Below are positions 35,338-44,587 of a stretch of 64,000 bases of DNA, piece after piece. The stretch lies in assembly GCA_049606855.1 (NCBI GenBank), contig JBMYVY010000009.1:21930-85929 (forward strand), written 5' to 3'. Numbering within the stretch: position 1 is the first letter of the stretch; every line of letters starts with the position of its first letter. The notes under the pieces are model-generated. The model made no database searches and was not told the DNA's origin. It saw only the letters and a program-made list of their open reading frames with translations. Position numbers and translations under genes: made by a program. The stretch is from JBELHR01 sp049606855 (GTDB lineage: Bacteria; Bacteroidota; Bacteroidia; Flavobacteriales; Flavobacteriaceae).

Positions 35338-35345
35338 CAAATTTA
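35338..35345 (-). promoter_or_regulatory. Promoter -7 box for the cytochrome c gene
   Basis: The minus strand reads TAAATTTG, an exact TAnnTTTG box, 24 bases before the ATG at 35313. Confidence 0.55.
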
Positions 35346-35439
35346 TCGATTTTTATTAGTAAATTGGCACTCTAAAGGATGATTTCTCTCCGGAATAAGA
35401 AGGAATTTTGAATTATTTAATTTTTTAACAATTTTATTG

Positions 35440-36711
35440 ATGTCAACTGAACTAAACTTAAGCAAACAAGCTATAGAATTAGAGAACCGTTATGGTGCTC
35501 ATAATTATCATCCACTACCTGTAGTTTTGGAAAAGGGAGATGGAGTCTTCGTCTGGGATGTAGAAGGAAAACGCTATTATGATTTTTTGAGTGCTTATTC
35601 AGCGGTTAATCAAGGTCATTGCCACCCAAAAATCATTGGGGCTATGACAGACCAAGCAAAAAAACTAACCCTGACCTCAAGAGCTTTTTACAACGATCAA
35701 TTAGGAACTTATGAAAAGTATATGAGTGAATACTTTGGTTTTGATAAAGTTCTTCCAATGAATACTGGAGCCGAAGCAGTAGAGACTGCTCTTAAAATAT
35801 GTAGAAGATGGGGGTATGAGAAAAAAGGAATTGAAGCAGATCAAGGCCAAATAATTGTATTTGACCAAAATTTTCACGGAAGAACAACCACGATTATTTC
35901 ATTTTCATCTGATCAGGATGCTCGAAAAAACTTTGGGCCATTTACTTCTGGATTCATAACTGTGGATTATAACGACAAAGAGGCGCTTGATTTTGCGTTG
36001 AACCTAGACAATGTTATTGGTGTTCTTATCGAGCCAATCCAAGGTGAAGCTGGGGTAAATGTTCCAGCCGATGACTTTTTACCTTATGTAGCGAAGAAGT
36101 GTAGGGAGAAAAATGTGCTTTTTATGGCGGATGAAATTCAGACAGGAATTGCACGAACTGGAAGTTTATTGGCTGTTTGTGGAGACTGTTCTTGTGGAAA
36201 TCGATGTGAAAAACAAGAGACCTATGCTCAAGCTGATATTTTGATTTTAGGTAAAGCTTTATCCGGTGGTTCTTATCCGGTCTCTGCAGTACTTGCAAAT
36301 GATGAGGTGATGGAGGTTATTACCCCAGGATCTCACGGTTCTACCTTTGGAGGTAATCCAATTGCTGCTCGTGTTGCTATTGCTGCATTAGAAGTTGTAG
36401 AGGAAGAAGAATTGGCAAAAAATGCAAGAGCAATGGGGGAGCTTTTCAGAGCTGAACTAAATAAATACATTAAAGATTCTGATCTTGTGAGTTTGGTTAG
36501 AGGCCGCGGTTTGCTCAATGCAATCGTGATAAACGACAGCCCTGAAAGTACAACCGCTTGGGATATTTGTATGGCATTACGCGATAATGGTTTATTGGCT
36601 AAGCCAACCCATGGTAATATTATTCGTTTTGCCCCACCTTTAGTTATGAATCGATCACAATTATTGGATTGTGTAGGGATTATCATTAAAACACTAAGAG
36701 ACTTTGAATAA
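35440..36711 (+). CDS. rocD: Ornithine--oxo-acid aminotransferase
   Basis: A 423-residue class III PLP aminotransferase that converts ornithine and 2-oxoglutarate to glutamate semialdehyde and glutamate. Typical blocks are YGAHNYHPLPVVLEKGDG, NTGAEAVETALK, ADEIQTGIARTG and the PLP lysine Lys272 in ILGKALSGG. Unusual is a cysteine-rich insertion right after ADEIQTGIARTGSLLAV: Cys247, 250, 252 and 256 (CGDCSCGNRC), which could bind metal. An ATG at 35440 is preferred over the TTG at 35437. The stop overlaps the start of the next gene by 8 bases, so it is the first gene of a four-gene rightward run. Confidence 0.93.
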   Translation: MSTELNLSKQAIELENRYGAHNYHPLPVVLEKGDGVFVWDVEGKRYYDFLSAYSAVNQGHCHPKIIGAMTDQAKKLTLTSRAFYNDQLGTYEKYMSEYFGFDKVLPMNTGAEAVETALKICRRWGYEKKGIEADQGQIIVFDQNFHGRTTTIISFSSDQDARKNFGPFTSGFITVDYNDKEALDFALNLDNVIGVLIEPIQGEAGVNVPADDFLPYVAKKCREKNVLFMADEIQTGIARTGSLLAVCGDCSCGNRCEKQETYAQADILILGKALSGGSYPVSAVLANDEVMEVITPGSHGSTFGGNPIAARVAIAALEVVEEEELAKNARAMGELFRAELNKYIKDSDLVSLVRGRGLLNAIVINDSPESTTAWDICMALRDNGLLAKPTHGNIIRFAPPLVMNRSQLLDCVGIIIKTLRDFE

Positions 36712-38797
36712 AAAACAAATAGATGCACCTGTAGCCTCAAAAGCCGAAACAATTTTTGAGGCTCATGGTGATAAAAGAGTAGATCCATATCATTGGATGC
36801 GACTAAGCGATGAGGAGAAAGAACAAGGAAAGTCTAATTTAAAAACGGCAAAAGTTCTAAATTATTTGGAGGACGAAAATAAGTATTTCGACCAAAAAAT
36901 GCAGGATACTAAACCACTTAGGGAGGAGCTTTTTGAAGAAATTAAATCGAGAATAAAAGAAGATGATTCCTCTGTGCCTTACTTTAAAAACGGGTATTAT
37001 TATATCACGAGATATGAAAAGGGAAGACAATATCCAATTTACACTCGAAAAAAATCGAACCTTGAGGCTAAAGAGGAGATTTTGTTTGATGTAAACAAAA
37101 TGGCAGAAGGTTTTGACTATTACAAAATAGGTGGTTTAAGTATAAGTCCCGATAATAAGTGGGTCATCTATGGAGAGGATACAGTAAGTAGAAGGCAATA
37201 TCAACTTAAATTAAAAAATCTAGAAACAGGAGAAATCAAAGATCTCAATATTGGGAATACCACTGGTGGAGCCATTTGGGCTTTGGACTCCAATACATTT
37301 TTTTATACTCAAAATGATGTAACTACCTTGCGCAGTAATAAAATTTTTAGGCATGTTATAACTTCGACGAATGATCCAGTTCTGGTTTTTGAAGAGAAAG
37401 ATGCATCATTTAACACCTTTGTATCCAGTACTAAATCCAAAGCGTTTATTGTTATTGGGAGCTATTCTACTTTATCTACTGAGTATAGAGTCTTATCAGC
37501 AGACCATCCTAAAGCTGAGTTTAAAATAGTCCAAGAAAGAACTGATAATCTAGAGTATAGTCTAACCCATTACAAAGATTATTTTTACATACTGACTAAT
37601 GCAGATGGAGCTACGAACTTTAAGCTCGTTAAGACTCCGATAGATAAAACCTCAAAAAATTATTGGACTGATGTTATTGAACATAGAAATGATGTTCTTT
37701 TAGAAGACGTGTCAATTTTTCAAGATTTTTTGGTTTTAGAAGAAAGAGAAGAAGGTTTAAATCACATTCGATTTAAATATTGGAATGGAAGCAGAGATTT
37801 TCGTTTGCCTTTTGAGGAAGAAACCTATTCTGCCTATGTGTATTCAAATCCGGAGTTTGAGACTAGTATTGTTAGGTATGGTTATAATAGTATGACCACA
37901 CCGAGTTCAGTGATTGATTTCGATGTAGTTACGGGGAACAAAACCATTATGAAAGAACAAGAAGTCCCTGGTGGTTTTATTTCTAAAGATTATGAATCAA
38001 AACGATTATGGGTGACAGCTTCGGACGGTAAAAAGATTGCTTTATCCATAGTTTATCACAAAGATACCGTGATTAGTCATAAGACACCAGTGTTACAATA
38101 CGCATATGGATCTTACGGTTACACTGTTGATGATAGTTTTAGTGTCAGTAGATTGAGTTTGTTAGACAGAGGATTTATTTTCGCGCTAGCTCATGTTAGA
38201 GGAGGAGAATACTTGGGTCGTCCTTGGTATGAAGATGGAAAGTTATTAAATAAAAAAAATACATTTACGGATTTTATTTCATGTTCTGAGTTTTTAATTA
38301 AGCACGGATATACTTCTCCAGAGCACTTGTATGCAATGGGTGGATCTGCCGGAGGTTTATTAATGGGAGCTATAGTAAACATGAAACCTGAAATATATCA
38401 CGGTATTGTGGCTCAAGTTCCTTTTGTCGATGTAGTGTCAACCATGCTTGATGATAGTATACCACTTACCACAGGAGAATACGATGAATGGGGTAATCCA
38501 AATGATGAGGAATATTACCATTATATTAAATCGTATTCACCTTATGATAATGTTTCTGAAAAAGAATATCCTAATATGTTAGTTTCGACGGGTTATTACG
38601 ACTCACAAGTACAGTACTGGGAACCCGCTAAATGGGTGGCGAAGCTCCGTGACAAAAAGCGAGATAAAAATTTACTGATTATGCACACCGATATGGAAAC
38701 TGGGCATAGTGGAGCCTCTGGTAGATTTGATGCGATTAAGGAAACTGCGAGAGATTTTTCCTTTTTACTTTTACTCGAAAATGAATTAAATAAATAG
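36704..38797 (+). CDS. S9A family serine peptidase (oligopeptidase B-like)
   Basis: A 697-residue prolyl-oligopeptidase-family enzyme: N-terminal segment, a beta-propeller (about 70-400) and an alpha/beta hydrolase domain with Ser548 in GGSAGG, Asp633 in YYDSQV and His668 in TGHSG. Oligopeptidase B cleaves short peptides after basic residues. No signal peptide. The start is TTG at 36704, overlapping the rocD stop by 8 bases; the conserved N-terminus (HGDKRVDPYHWMRL, residues 21-34) rules out a start at the first ATG, codon 32. Overlap and weak start suggest coupling to rocD translation. Confidence 0.88.
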   Translation: MNKKQIDAPVASKAETIFEAHGDKRVDPYHWMRLSDEEKEQGKSNLKTAKVLNYLEDENKYFDQKMQDTKPLREELFEEIKSRIKEDDSSVPYFKNGYYYITRYEKGRQYPIYTRKKSNLEAKEEILFDVNKMAEGFDYYKIGGLSISPDNKWVIYGEDTVSRRQYQLKLKNLETGEIKDLNIGNTTGGAIWALDSNTFFYTQNDVTTLRSNKIFRHVITSTNDPVLVFEEKDASFNTFVSSTKSKAFIVIGSYSTLSTEYRVLSADHPKAEFKIVQERTDNLEYSLTHYKDYFYILTNADGATNFKLVKTPIDKTSKNYWTDVIEHRNDVLLEDVSIFQDFLVLEEREEGLNHIRFKYWNGSRDFRLPFEEETYSAYVYSNPEFETSIVRYGYNSMTTPSSVIDFDVVTGNKTIMKEQEVPGGFISKDYESKRLWVTASDGKKIALSIVYHKDTVISHKTPVLQYAYGSYGYTVDDSFSVSRLSLLDRGFIFALAHVRGGEYLGRPWYEDGKLLNKKNTFTDFISCSEFLIKHGYTSPEHLYAMGGSAGGLLMGAIVNMKPEIYHGIVAQVPFVDVVSTMLDDSIPLTTGEYDEWGNPNDEEYYHYIKSYSPYDNVSEKEYPNMLVSTGYYDSQVQYWEPAKWVAKLRDKKRDKNLLIMHTDMETGHSGASGRFDAIKETARDFSFLLLLENELNK

Positions 38798-38828
38798 TGT
38801 ATATTTGCCGATATTTGAGAATTCTAGA

Positions 38829-39851
38829 ATGGAAAACGATAATTTGATACAAGACTCTGTACTTGACTTGATTGGGAATACTCCAATGGTGAAATTACCA
38901 TCAGTTACAGCGTCGTACCCCGGTAAGTTTTTTGCCAAATTAGAAGGAATGAACCCTGGCCATTCATCAAAGGATAGAATAGCTAATTACATTATAGATC
39001 AAGCGGAGAAAAATGGTTTGCTTAAGCCTGGAGGAACGATTATTGAAACTACCTCAGGAAACACAGGATTCTCTTTGGCGATGATCAGTTTGGTAAAAGG
39101 ATATAATTGTGTTTTGGCAGTTACTTCAAAATCGTCTGTTGATAAAATAGAAATGCTCAAAACTATGGGAGCGGAAGTACATGTTTGTCCTGCAAATGTG
39201 CCACCAGAAGATCCGCGATCGTATTACGAAGTTGCTAAAAGACTACATAAGGAACGTCCAGGTTCTGTTTATATTAATCAGTATTTTAATGAATTGAATA
39301 TTGAAGCTCATTATCACAGTACTGGACCAGAAATTTGGAGGCAAACTCAAGGAAATATTACTCACCTTGTTGCTGCCAGTGGAACGGGAGGTACCATATC
39401 AGGGACTGGAAAATATTTAAAAGAGAAAAATCCTAATGTTAAAATATTAGGCGTTGATGCTGTTGGGTCCGTAATTAAAGGATACCATGAAACGGGAGCC
39501 ATTAATCCCGAAGATGCCAAACCATATAAAATTGAAGGATTGGGAAAAAACTTAATTCCTTCAGCTACTGATTTTACAATAATTGACCACTATGAGCGTG
39601 TTTCGGATGAGGATGCTGCAATTGAGGCTAGAGCTTTGTTAAAGAGCGAAGGGATATTTGCTGGTTATACCTCTGGTGCTGTAATGCAAGGGATGAAGCA
39701 ATTTGCCAATTTGGGATATTTTGATGAAAATTCAGTAGTTGTATTGATTTTTCCAGACCATGGATCAAGGTATTTATCAAAGGTATACAGTGATCAATGG
39801 ATGGAAGATCAACAATTTAGTTTAAAAGATAAAAAAACAATAGAACAATAG
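38829..39851 (+). CDS. Cysteine synthase / cystathionine beta-synthase-like PLP enzyme, candidate cysteate synthase
   Basis: A 340-residue fold-type II PLP enzyme. Lys48 in GHSSKDR is the PLP lysine, TSGNTG at 75-80 binds the substrate, and ASGTGGTISG near 184-192 binds the phosphate. The general class is cysteine synthase or CBS-like beta-replacement. Because an alpha-oxoamine synthase follows two bases later, and flavobacteria make sulfonolipids from cysteate, I suggest it may make cysteate from an activated serine and sulfite. That is inference; ordinary cysteine synthesis is the alternative. The start at 38829 (MENDN) fits the family; an upstream ATG at 38805 is also in frame. Confidence 0.85.
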   Translation: MENDNLIQDSVLDLIGNTPMVKLPSVTASYPGKFFAKLEGMNPGHSSKDRIANYIIDQAEKNGLLKPGGTIIETTSGNTGFSLAMISLVKGYNCVLAVTSKSSVDKIEMLKTMGAEVHVCPANVPPEDPRSYYEVAKRLHKERPGSVYINQYFNELNIEAHYHSTGPEIWRQTQGNITHLVAASGTGGTISGTGKYLKEKNPNVKILGVDAVGSVIKGYHETGAINPEDAKPYKIEGLGKNLIPSATDFTIIDHYERVSDEDAAIEARALLKSEGIFAGYTSGAVMQGMKQFANLGYFDENSVVVLIFPDHGSRYLSKVYSDQWMEDQQFSLKDKKTIEQ

Positions 39852-39853
39852 TT

Positions 39854-41101
39854 ATGAAGGATTTATTTGAAAGGATATATGACGATAAAGGACATATAGG
39901 AAACTGGGCTGATAAGGCTGAAGGATATTATGTGTTCCCAAAGTTAGAAGGACCTATTTCAAATAGAATGTTATTCAATGGTAAAAGAGTTGTTACATGG
40001 AGTATCAACGATTACCTTGGTTTAGCATCTCACCCAGATGTTATTAAAGCAGATGCAGATGCAGCTGCTGAATACGGAATGGCTTACCCAATGGGAGCTA
40101 GAATGATGTCGGGGCATACAAAATACCATGAACAATTAGAGCAAGAATGTGCTGATTTTGTAAGTAAGGAATCTGCATACTTGGTTAACTTTGGTTACCA
40201 AGGTATGGTTTCTGCAATTGATGCATTAGTTTCAAAAAACGATGTAATTGTTTATGATGTCGATACGCATGCTTGTATTATTGACGGTGTAAGATTACAC
40301 CCAGGAAAGCGTTTTGTTTATCGTCATAACGATGTGGAATCTCTAGAGAAAAACCTTCAGAGAGCGACATTAGTAGCTCAAAAGAACAATGGAGGAATTC
40401 TTTTGGCTTCTGAAGGAGTGTTTGGAATGCGTGGAGAGCAAGGAAAACTTAAAGAAATTGTAGCTCTTAAAGAAAAATATAACTTTAGATTACTTGTTGA
40501 TGATGCACATGGTTTCGGAACTCTTGGTGAAACGGGAGCTGGAACAGGTGAGGAGCAAGGTGTTCAGGATGGAATAGATGTCTATTTTGCTACTTTTGCC
40601 AAATCTATGGCTGGTATCGGTGCATTCTTTGCAGGTGACAAAGACGTTGTTCAATATTTAAAGTACAATATGCGTTCTCAAATGTTTGCAAAATCATTGC
40701 CTATGGCCATGGTTAAAGGAGCGCTAAAGCGTTTGGACATGTTGCGTTCTATGCCTGAATTGAAAGCTAAGCTTTGGGAGAACGTTGATGCATTACAAGG
40801 GGGGTTAAAAAACGCAGGATTTGACATCGGAACTACAAATACATGTGTGACTCCAGTTTATCTTAAAGGAGATATTCCTGAGGCTATGGTGATGGTGAAT
40901 GATTTAAGAGAGAATCATGGAATTTTCTGTTCAATCGTTGTTTATCCAGTGATCCCTAAAGGAATGATTATTTTGAGATTGATTCCAACAGCAGCGCATA
41001 CTTTGGAGGATGTAGATGAAACTATAACTGCATTTTCTGCGATTCGAGAGAAACTTGAAAATGGAGTGTATAAGAAAATGGCAGAAGCGATAAATGCATA
41101 A
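39854..41101 (+). CDS. Alpha-oxoamine synthase family, candidate cysteate fatty-acyltransferase
   Basis: A 415-residue PLP enzyme of the serine palmitoyltransferase/KBL/AONS class. The PLP lysine is Lys250 in FAKSMAGIG, with DDAHG at 216-220 and His139 in DTHACIIDG. These enzymes condense an amino acid with an acyl thioester and release CO2. In flavobacteria and related Bacteroidota, a member of this class joins cysteate to a fatty acyl group to start sulfonolipid (capnine) synthesis, needed for gliding in Flavobacterium johnsoniae. Its position directly after the cysteine-synthase-like gene fits, but serine palmitoyltransferase or glycine C-acetyltransferase cannot be excluded. Ends at a shared terminator. 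Confidence 0.86.
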   Translation: MKDLFERIYDDKGHIGNWADKAEGYYVFPKLEGPISNRMLFNGKRVVTWSINDYLGLASHPDVIKADADAAAEYGMAYPMGARMMSGHTKYHEQLEQECADFVSKESAYLVNFGYQGMVSAIDALVSKNDVIVYDVDTHACIIDGVRLHPGKRFVYRHNDVESLEKNLQRATLVAQKNNGGILLASEGVFGMRGEQGKLKEIVALKEKYNFRLLVDDAHGFGTLGETGAGTGEEQGVQDGIDVYFATFAKSMAGIGAFFAGDKDVVQYLKYNMRSQMFAKSLPMAMVKGALKRLDMLRSMPELKAKLWENVDALQGGLKNAGFDIGTTNTCVTPVYLKGDIPEAMVMVNDLRENHGIFCSIVVYPVIPKGMIILRLIPTAAHTLEDVDETITAFSAIREKLENGVYKKMAEAINA

Positions 41102-41122
41102 GATTTTCTAGATATAAAAATT

Positions 41123-41157
41123 AAAAAGCCGATTCTTTTAAGAATCGGCTTTTTTTA
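41123..41157. terminator. Bidirectional intrinsic terminator
   Basis: Arms AGCCGATTCTT (41127-41137) and AAGAATCGGCT (41140-41150) form a long stem with a very short loop, flanked by A and T runs. It ends both the rightward rocD run and the leftward deaD gene. Confidence 0.88.
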
Positions 41158-42918
41158 TCTTCTTCCGCGATGTCCGCGACTTTTTTGTCCTCTTTTTCTT
41201 CCAAAACCTTCAGAAGCACTATTTGATGAGCTTCTTTTTGAAGACGATCGTCGATCTCCTCTTCCGCGAGAGCTTCGCCCTTGATCTCTATCTCCACGTC
41301 TTTCTCTGCGTCCTCCAGATTTTTTAGGAGAGGTAAACTCAACGCTTACTCGGCGTCCTTCAAATTCTGAACCTTTAAAAACTTCTAATGTTTTCTCAGC
41401 ATATTCTGCGTCTAATTCAAAGAAAGAAAATTTGTCTAGTATTTCAATTTGACCGATTTCAATATCTCTCTTTTGATGCTGCTCATTAATTAAGCCCATT
41501 AATCGAGGTGGAGTCAATTTATCTTTTCTACCCAAGTTGATAAAGAAACGCTGCATGTTTTCATCCGTTACATGTCTTACGGATTCTCTTCCTCCATCAT
41601 TAATGTCATCTGCTCCTTTGTAGTATTCAAGGAAATTATTGAATTCAACTGAAACGAATTTTTTAATTAAAGTTTCACGATCAAGATCCTCTAATTTCGC
41701 AAAAATTTGCTCCAAAAATGGAGCTATTTCTGTTTCATTAACCTCCGTGGAATTGATGTTGTCAATAACCGACATAAGTTGAATTTTACAGATTTCCGTT
41801 CCTGTAGGAACTTGCTTTTCTGCAAATTTCTTTCCAATTCGTTTCTCAATAGGTCTTAATTTATTTACTTCACGCTTTGTAAGTAAGGTAATACATATAC
41901 CTTTATTCCCAGCCCTACCGGTACGTCCACTTCTGTGCGTATAAGTTTCAATTTGATCTGGAAGTTTGTAGTTTATTACATGTGTTAAGCTGTTTACATC
42001 TAAACCTCTTGCTGCCACATCAGTCGCAACCAAGATTTGAATCGTTTTGTTACGAAATTTCTGCATGGTAATATCACGCTGAGCTTGAGATAAGTCACCA
42101 TGTAGTGCATCAGCATTATAACCGTCTTGAATTAACTTGTCTGCTACTTCCGTTGTTTCACGTCTAGTTCTGCAAAAAACAATCCCGTAAATGTTAGGGT
42201 TGACATCTGCAATACGCTTTAAAGCCTTGTATCGGTTTCTGTCACTAATGACATAATAGTCATTTTCTACATTATCAGATCCTGCATTTTTACTTCCAGA
42301 GCTTAATTCTGCAGGGTTGTGCATATAGTTTCTGGCAATAGCCTCTACTTCGCGTGGAAATGTAGCTGAAAACAACAACGTTTGTTTTTCAACCGGTGTT
42401 GCTTCTAAAACGGCATCGAGTTCATCTTTGAATCCCATATTCAACATTTCATCTGCTTCATCAAGAATTACCCAACGAACACCTTCTAATTTTAGTACAC
42501 CTCTTTTAATAAGGTCTACCGTACGTCCAGGAGTCCCAACTATTATTTGAGCCCCTCTTTTAATTCCACGTATTTGTTCTTCGATATTTGCCCCACCATA
42601 AACGGTAACCGTTTTGATTTTTGGTAAATACTTTGTAAAGTCATTAATATTGTTACCAATTTGAACCGCTAGTTCACGAGTTGGAGACAATATGATTGCT
42701 TGTACGTTTTTCTCACTACCAGTTAGTAATTGTACTAAAGGTAAACTAAACGCTGCAGTTTTTCCTGTACCAGTCTGGGCAAAGGCTTTTAAATCATCTG
42801 TAGAGTCTATTAAGTGCGGAATGGTCTTCTGCTGAATTTCTGTTGGAGATTCGAAGCCCAAGTCGTCTAGAGCCCTTATGATCTCATCCTTTAATCCAAG
42901 GTCGGAAAATTTTATCAT
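41155..42918 (-). CDS. deaD: DEAD-box ATP-dependent RNA helicase with RG/RS-rich tail
   Basis: A 587-residue DEAD-box helicase. It has the Q motif (FSDLGLKDEI), Walker A AQTGTGKT, DEAD, SAT, and the second RecA domain motif HRSGRTGRAG. A DbpA/CsdA-type RNA-binding domain follows at about 445-525, and the last 55 residues are low-complexity Arg/Gly/Ser. It unwinds RNA in ribosome assembly and at low temperature. A -7 box lies 62 bases upstream of the ATG, giving a 5' leader of about 55 bases, as often seen in cold-induced mRNAs. Confidence 0.94.
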   Translation of the reverse strand: MIKFSDLGLKDEIIRALDDLGFESPTEIQQKTIPHLIDSTDDLKAFAQTGTGKTAAFSLPLVQLLTGSEKNVQAIILSPTRELAVQIGNNINDFTKYLPKIKTVTVYGGANIEEQIRGIKRGAQIIVGTPGRTVDLIKRGVLKLEGVRWVILDEADEMLNMGFKDELDAVLEATPVEKQTLLFSATFPREVEAIARNYMHNPAELSSGSKNAGSDNVENDYYVISDRNRYKALKRIADVNPNIYGIVFCRTRRETTEVADKLIQDGYNADALHGDLSQAQRDITMQKFRNKTIQILVATDVAARGLDVNSLTHVINYKLPDQIETYTHRSGRTGRAGNKGICITLLTKREVNKLRPIEKRIGKKFAEKQVPTGTEICKIQLMSVIDNINSTEVNETEIAPFLEQIFAKLEDLDRETLIKKFVSVEFNNFLEYYKGADDINDGGRESVRHVTDENMQRFFINLGRKDKLTPPRLMGLINEQHQKRDIEIGQIEILDKFSFFELDAEYAEKTLEVFKGSEFEGRRVSVEFTSPKKSGGRRERRGDRDQGRSSRGRGDRRSSSKRSSSNSASEGFGRKRGQKSRGHRGRR

Positions 42919-42979
42919 CTATGTAATTTGTTGATTTACAAACAGTAATCTGCTAAAGTAAATCAGGTTAAAAAGTTTG

Positions 42980-42987
42980 CAAATTTA
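42980..42987 (-). promoter_or_regulatory. Promoter -7 box for deaD
   Basis: The minus strand reads TAAATTTG, an exact TAnnTTTG box, 62 bases before the deaD ATG. Confidence 0.5.
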
Positions 42988-43018
42988 CGTTTAATTAAAG
43001 TCTAAACATAGATTAATC

Positions 43019-44410
43019 TTAGTTTTTTTCTAAAAACTTCAAAGACTTTTCAAAATAACGTGAGGAAATATTCGCAAAATTGTCAATTACATAGCCATAT
43101 CGATTTACCAAAAGGGTCCTCGTATATCCGCTTGTATTGTAACTATTCGCAATAGAATGGGATGGAAGAGCAAACTGATTTTGCTCATTAATGTATTTTA
43201 ATGAATTGATGTTCAGGGGATGATGTTCATCATAATCTAAATTAATACCAATGAAAAGTAACATTGGATATTTCTTTTGAAGGTAATTTATTTTACCGGC
43301 TAGCTTTATCGCCTCAATTTCTTGTTCTGACCAAAAATAGATCACGGTGTTTCTATTTTTAATTAGAGCGTTAATTGAGTATGGCTTGAGTTTTTGATTT
43401 AAAACTTCAAAATCTTTTAACTTACTGCCGTTGGCGATTTTTTGACTATCGGCAATTAAGTTAGAAACTTTGTCATTGAGTTCCTTATTTGTAGAAGTTT
43501 CGAAAAATGCCGTAGTTACCTCTTGATTTAAATTAAGTGTAGCTCCTGTAAAGAATTCTTCGTAAATCGCTGAAGTTAACAGAGACTCTTTTAAATTCAG
43601 TTCATTAATGCTGTCATTAACATATTCGATAAGGTAGGTGTTAATTCCCTTATCCTTGTTATCTATAGTTTTTTCATAGGCCAAATGATACAAATAGCTC
43701 AAAACATAATTTCGATGACTGTAAAAATTGGCTAAAACAGGATCATTTAAATCTATATTCTTGCGGTAATCATAAAAATCAACTGGAACCTCAGGTATCT
43801 TTTCGGATCTTAAATAATTTCTGAGTGCAAGTGGATAAATTTCCATTTTTCGATAAAGAGGATAATCAATGGCAGCACGTGCGTAACGTATATAGAGGTT
43901 GTTTTGTTCCTCTGACTCTAAAAGAAAATCGTTGAGATCTCTTTGTTTTCTTTGACGAACTCCTTCAATCTCTTCTTTTAAATCTTCAGGAGGAAGGTTA
44001 AAAAGAGCTCGCAACTGAGCATCTTCCTTTTCGTTTTGAATAAATAAATCTATTAAATATTCATTTCTGGCACTTCCAATACCCGAAAAAACAAGGCTTT
44101 CATCAAAATCCCAGGTGTTAAGCCTAAAAATTAGACTATCTGAGGGTTGTAAAAAAATGTACTGATATTCATTACCGTGCTTAAAGGTATAAAGGCCATC
44201 TTCAAAAACTGGGATTGTTTTAATGAAACGTCCTTTTTGATCTAACCATAAAGTATCTAGAATTTCTTCATTTTCTGAAAACAAGACATAGTCCGCCTTT
44301 GGGTTCATAATCTGACCTCCTAAGTAAGTAGGATTGTCGAATGACCGGGGTTGTTGACATGCGGTAAATAAAATGAGCACTAATAAAAGGCTCGTTAGTG
44401 TTGTTTTCAT
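43019..44410 (-). CDS. Thioredoxin-fold lipoprotein without a CxxC motif
   Basis: A 463-residue lipoprotein (MKTTLTSLLLVLILFTAC, Cys18), start at 44410. The N-terminal half (about 40-110) resembles a DUF4369-type beta domain, the middle is helical, and the C-terminal 150 residues have a TlpA/thioredoxin-like pattern: INALIKNRNTVIYFWSEQEIEAIKLAGKI. After YFW the usual CxxC is SEQE, so it cannot be a normal thiol-disulphide oxidoreductase. No partner gene is adjacent. A -7 box TACATTTG lies at 44445-44452. Function unknown, probably periplasmic or outer-membrane-attached. Confidence 0.72.
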   Translation of the reverse strand: MKTTLTSLLLVLILFTACQQPRSFDNPTYLGGQIMNPKADYVLFSENEEILDTLWLDQKGRFIKTIPVFEDGLYTFKHGNEYQYIFLQPSDSLIFRLNTWDFDESLVFSGIGSARNEYLIDLFIQNEKEDAQLRALFNLPPEDLKEEIEGVRQRKQRDLNDFLLESEEQNNLYIRYARAAIDYPLYRKMEIYPLALRNYLRSEKIPEVPVDFYDYRKNIDLNDPVLANFYSHRNYVLSYLYHLAYEKTIDNKDKGINTYLIEYVNDSINELNLKESLLTSAIYEEFFTGATLNLNQEVTTAFFETSTNKELNDKVSNLIADSQKIANGSKLKDFEVLNQKLKPYSINALIKNRNTVIYFWSEQEIEAIKLAGKINYLQKKYPMLLFIGINLDYDEHHPLNINSLKYINEQNQFALPSHSIANSYNTSGYTRTLLVNRYGYVIDNFANISSRYFEKSLKFLEKN

Positions 44411-44444
44411 CGATAGGTAAACATAATAGTTTAAGTCCTGAAAA

Positions 44445-44452
44445 CAAATGTA
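44445..44452 (-). promoter_or_regulatory. Promoter -7 box for the thioredoxin-fold lipoprotein
   Basis: The minus strand reads TACATTTG, an exact TAnnTTTG box, 34 bases before the ATG at 44410; this supports that start over the frame to 44461. Confidence 0.55.
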
Positions 44453-44552
44453 AGTTTTCACTTAGCTACAGAATGTTAATGCTTTGTTAAATGTAAATTT
44501 AAATAGGTTTCAATTAAATGAAATTCAGGGTTTTTATGACATAAATATTTTC

Positions 44553-44560
44553 TAATTTTG
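44553..44560 (+). promoter_or_regulatory. Promoter -7 box for the ABC-F ATPase
   Basis: TAATTTTG is an exact TAnnTTTG box, 27 bases before the ATG at 44588, preceded by a T-rich stretch but no clear TTG. Expected transcription start is near 44566. Confidence 0.55.
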
Positions 44561-44587
44561 CAGCAAAATTAAATAAAGAAAAATTTT

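Noticed and set aside
41155..41330. Arg/Ser/Gly-rich region as a separate gene or repeat
   Set aside because: It is the in-frame low-complexity tail of the DEAD-box helicase.
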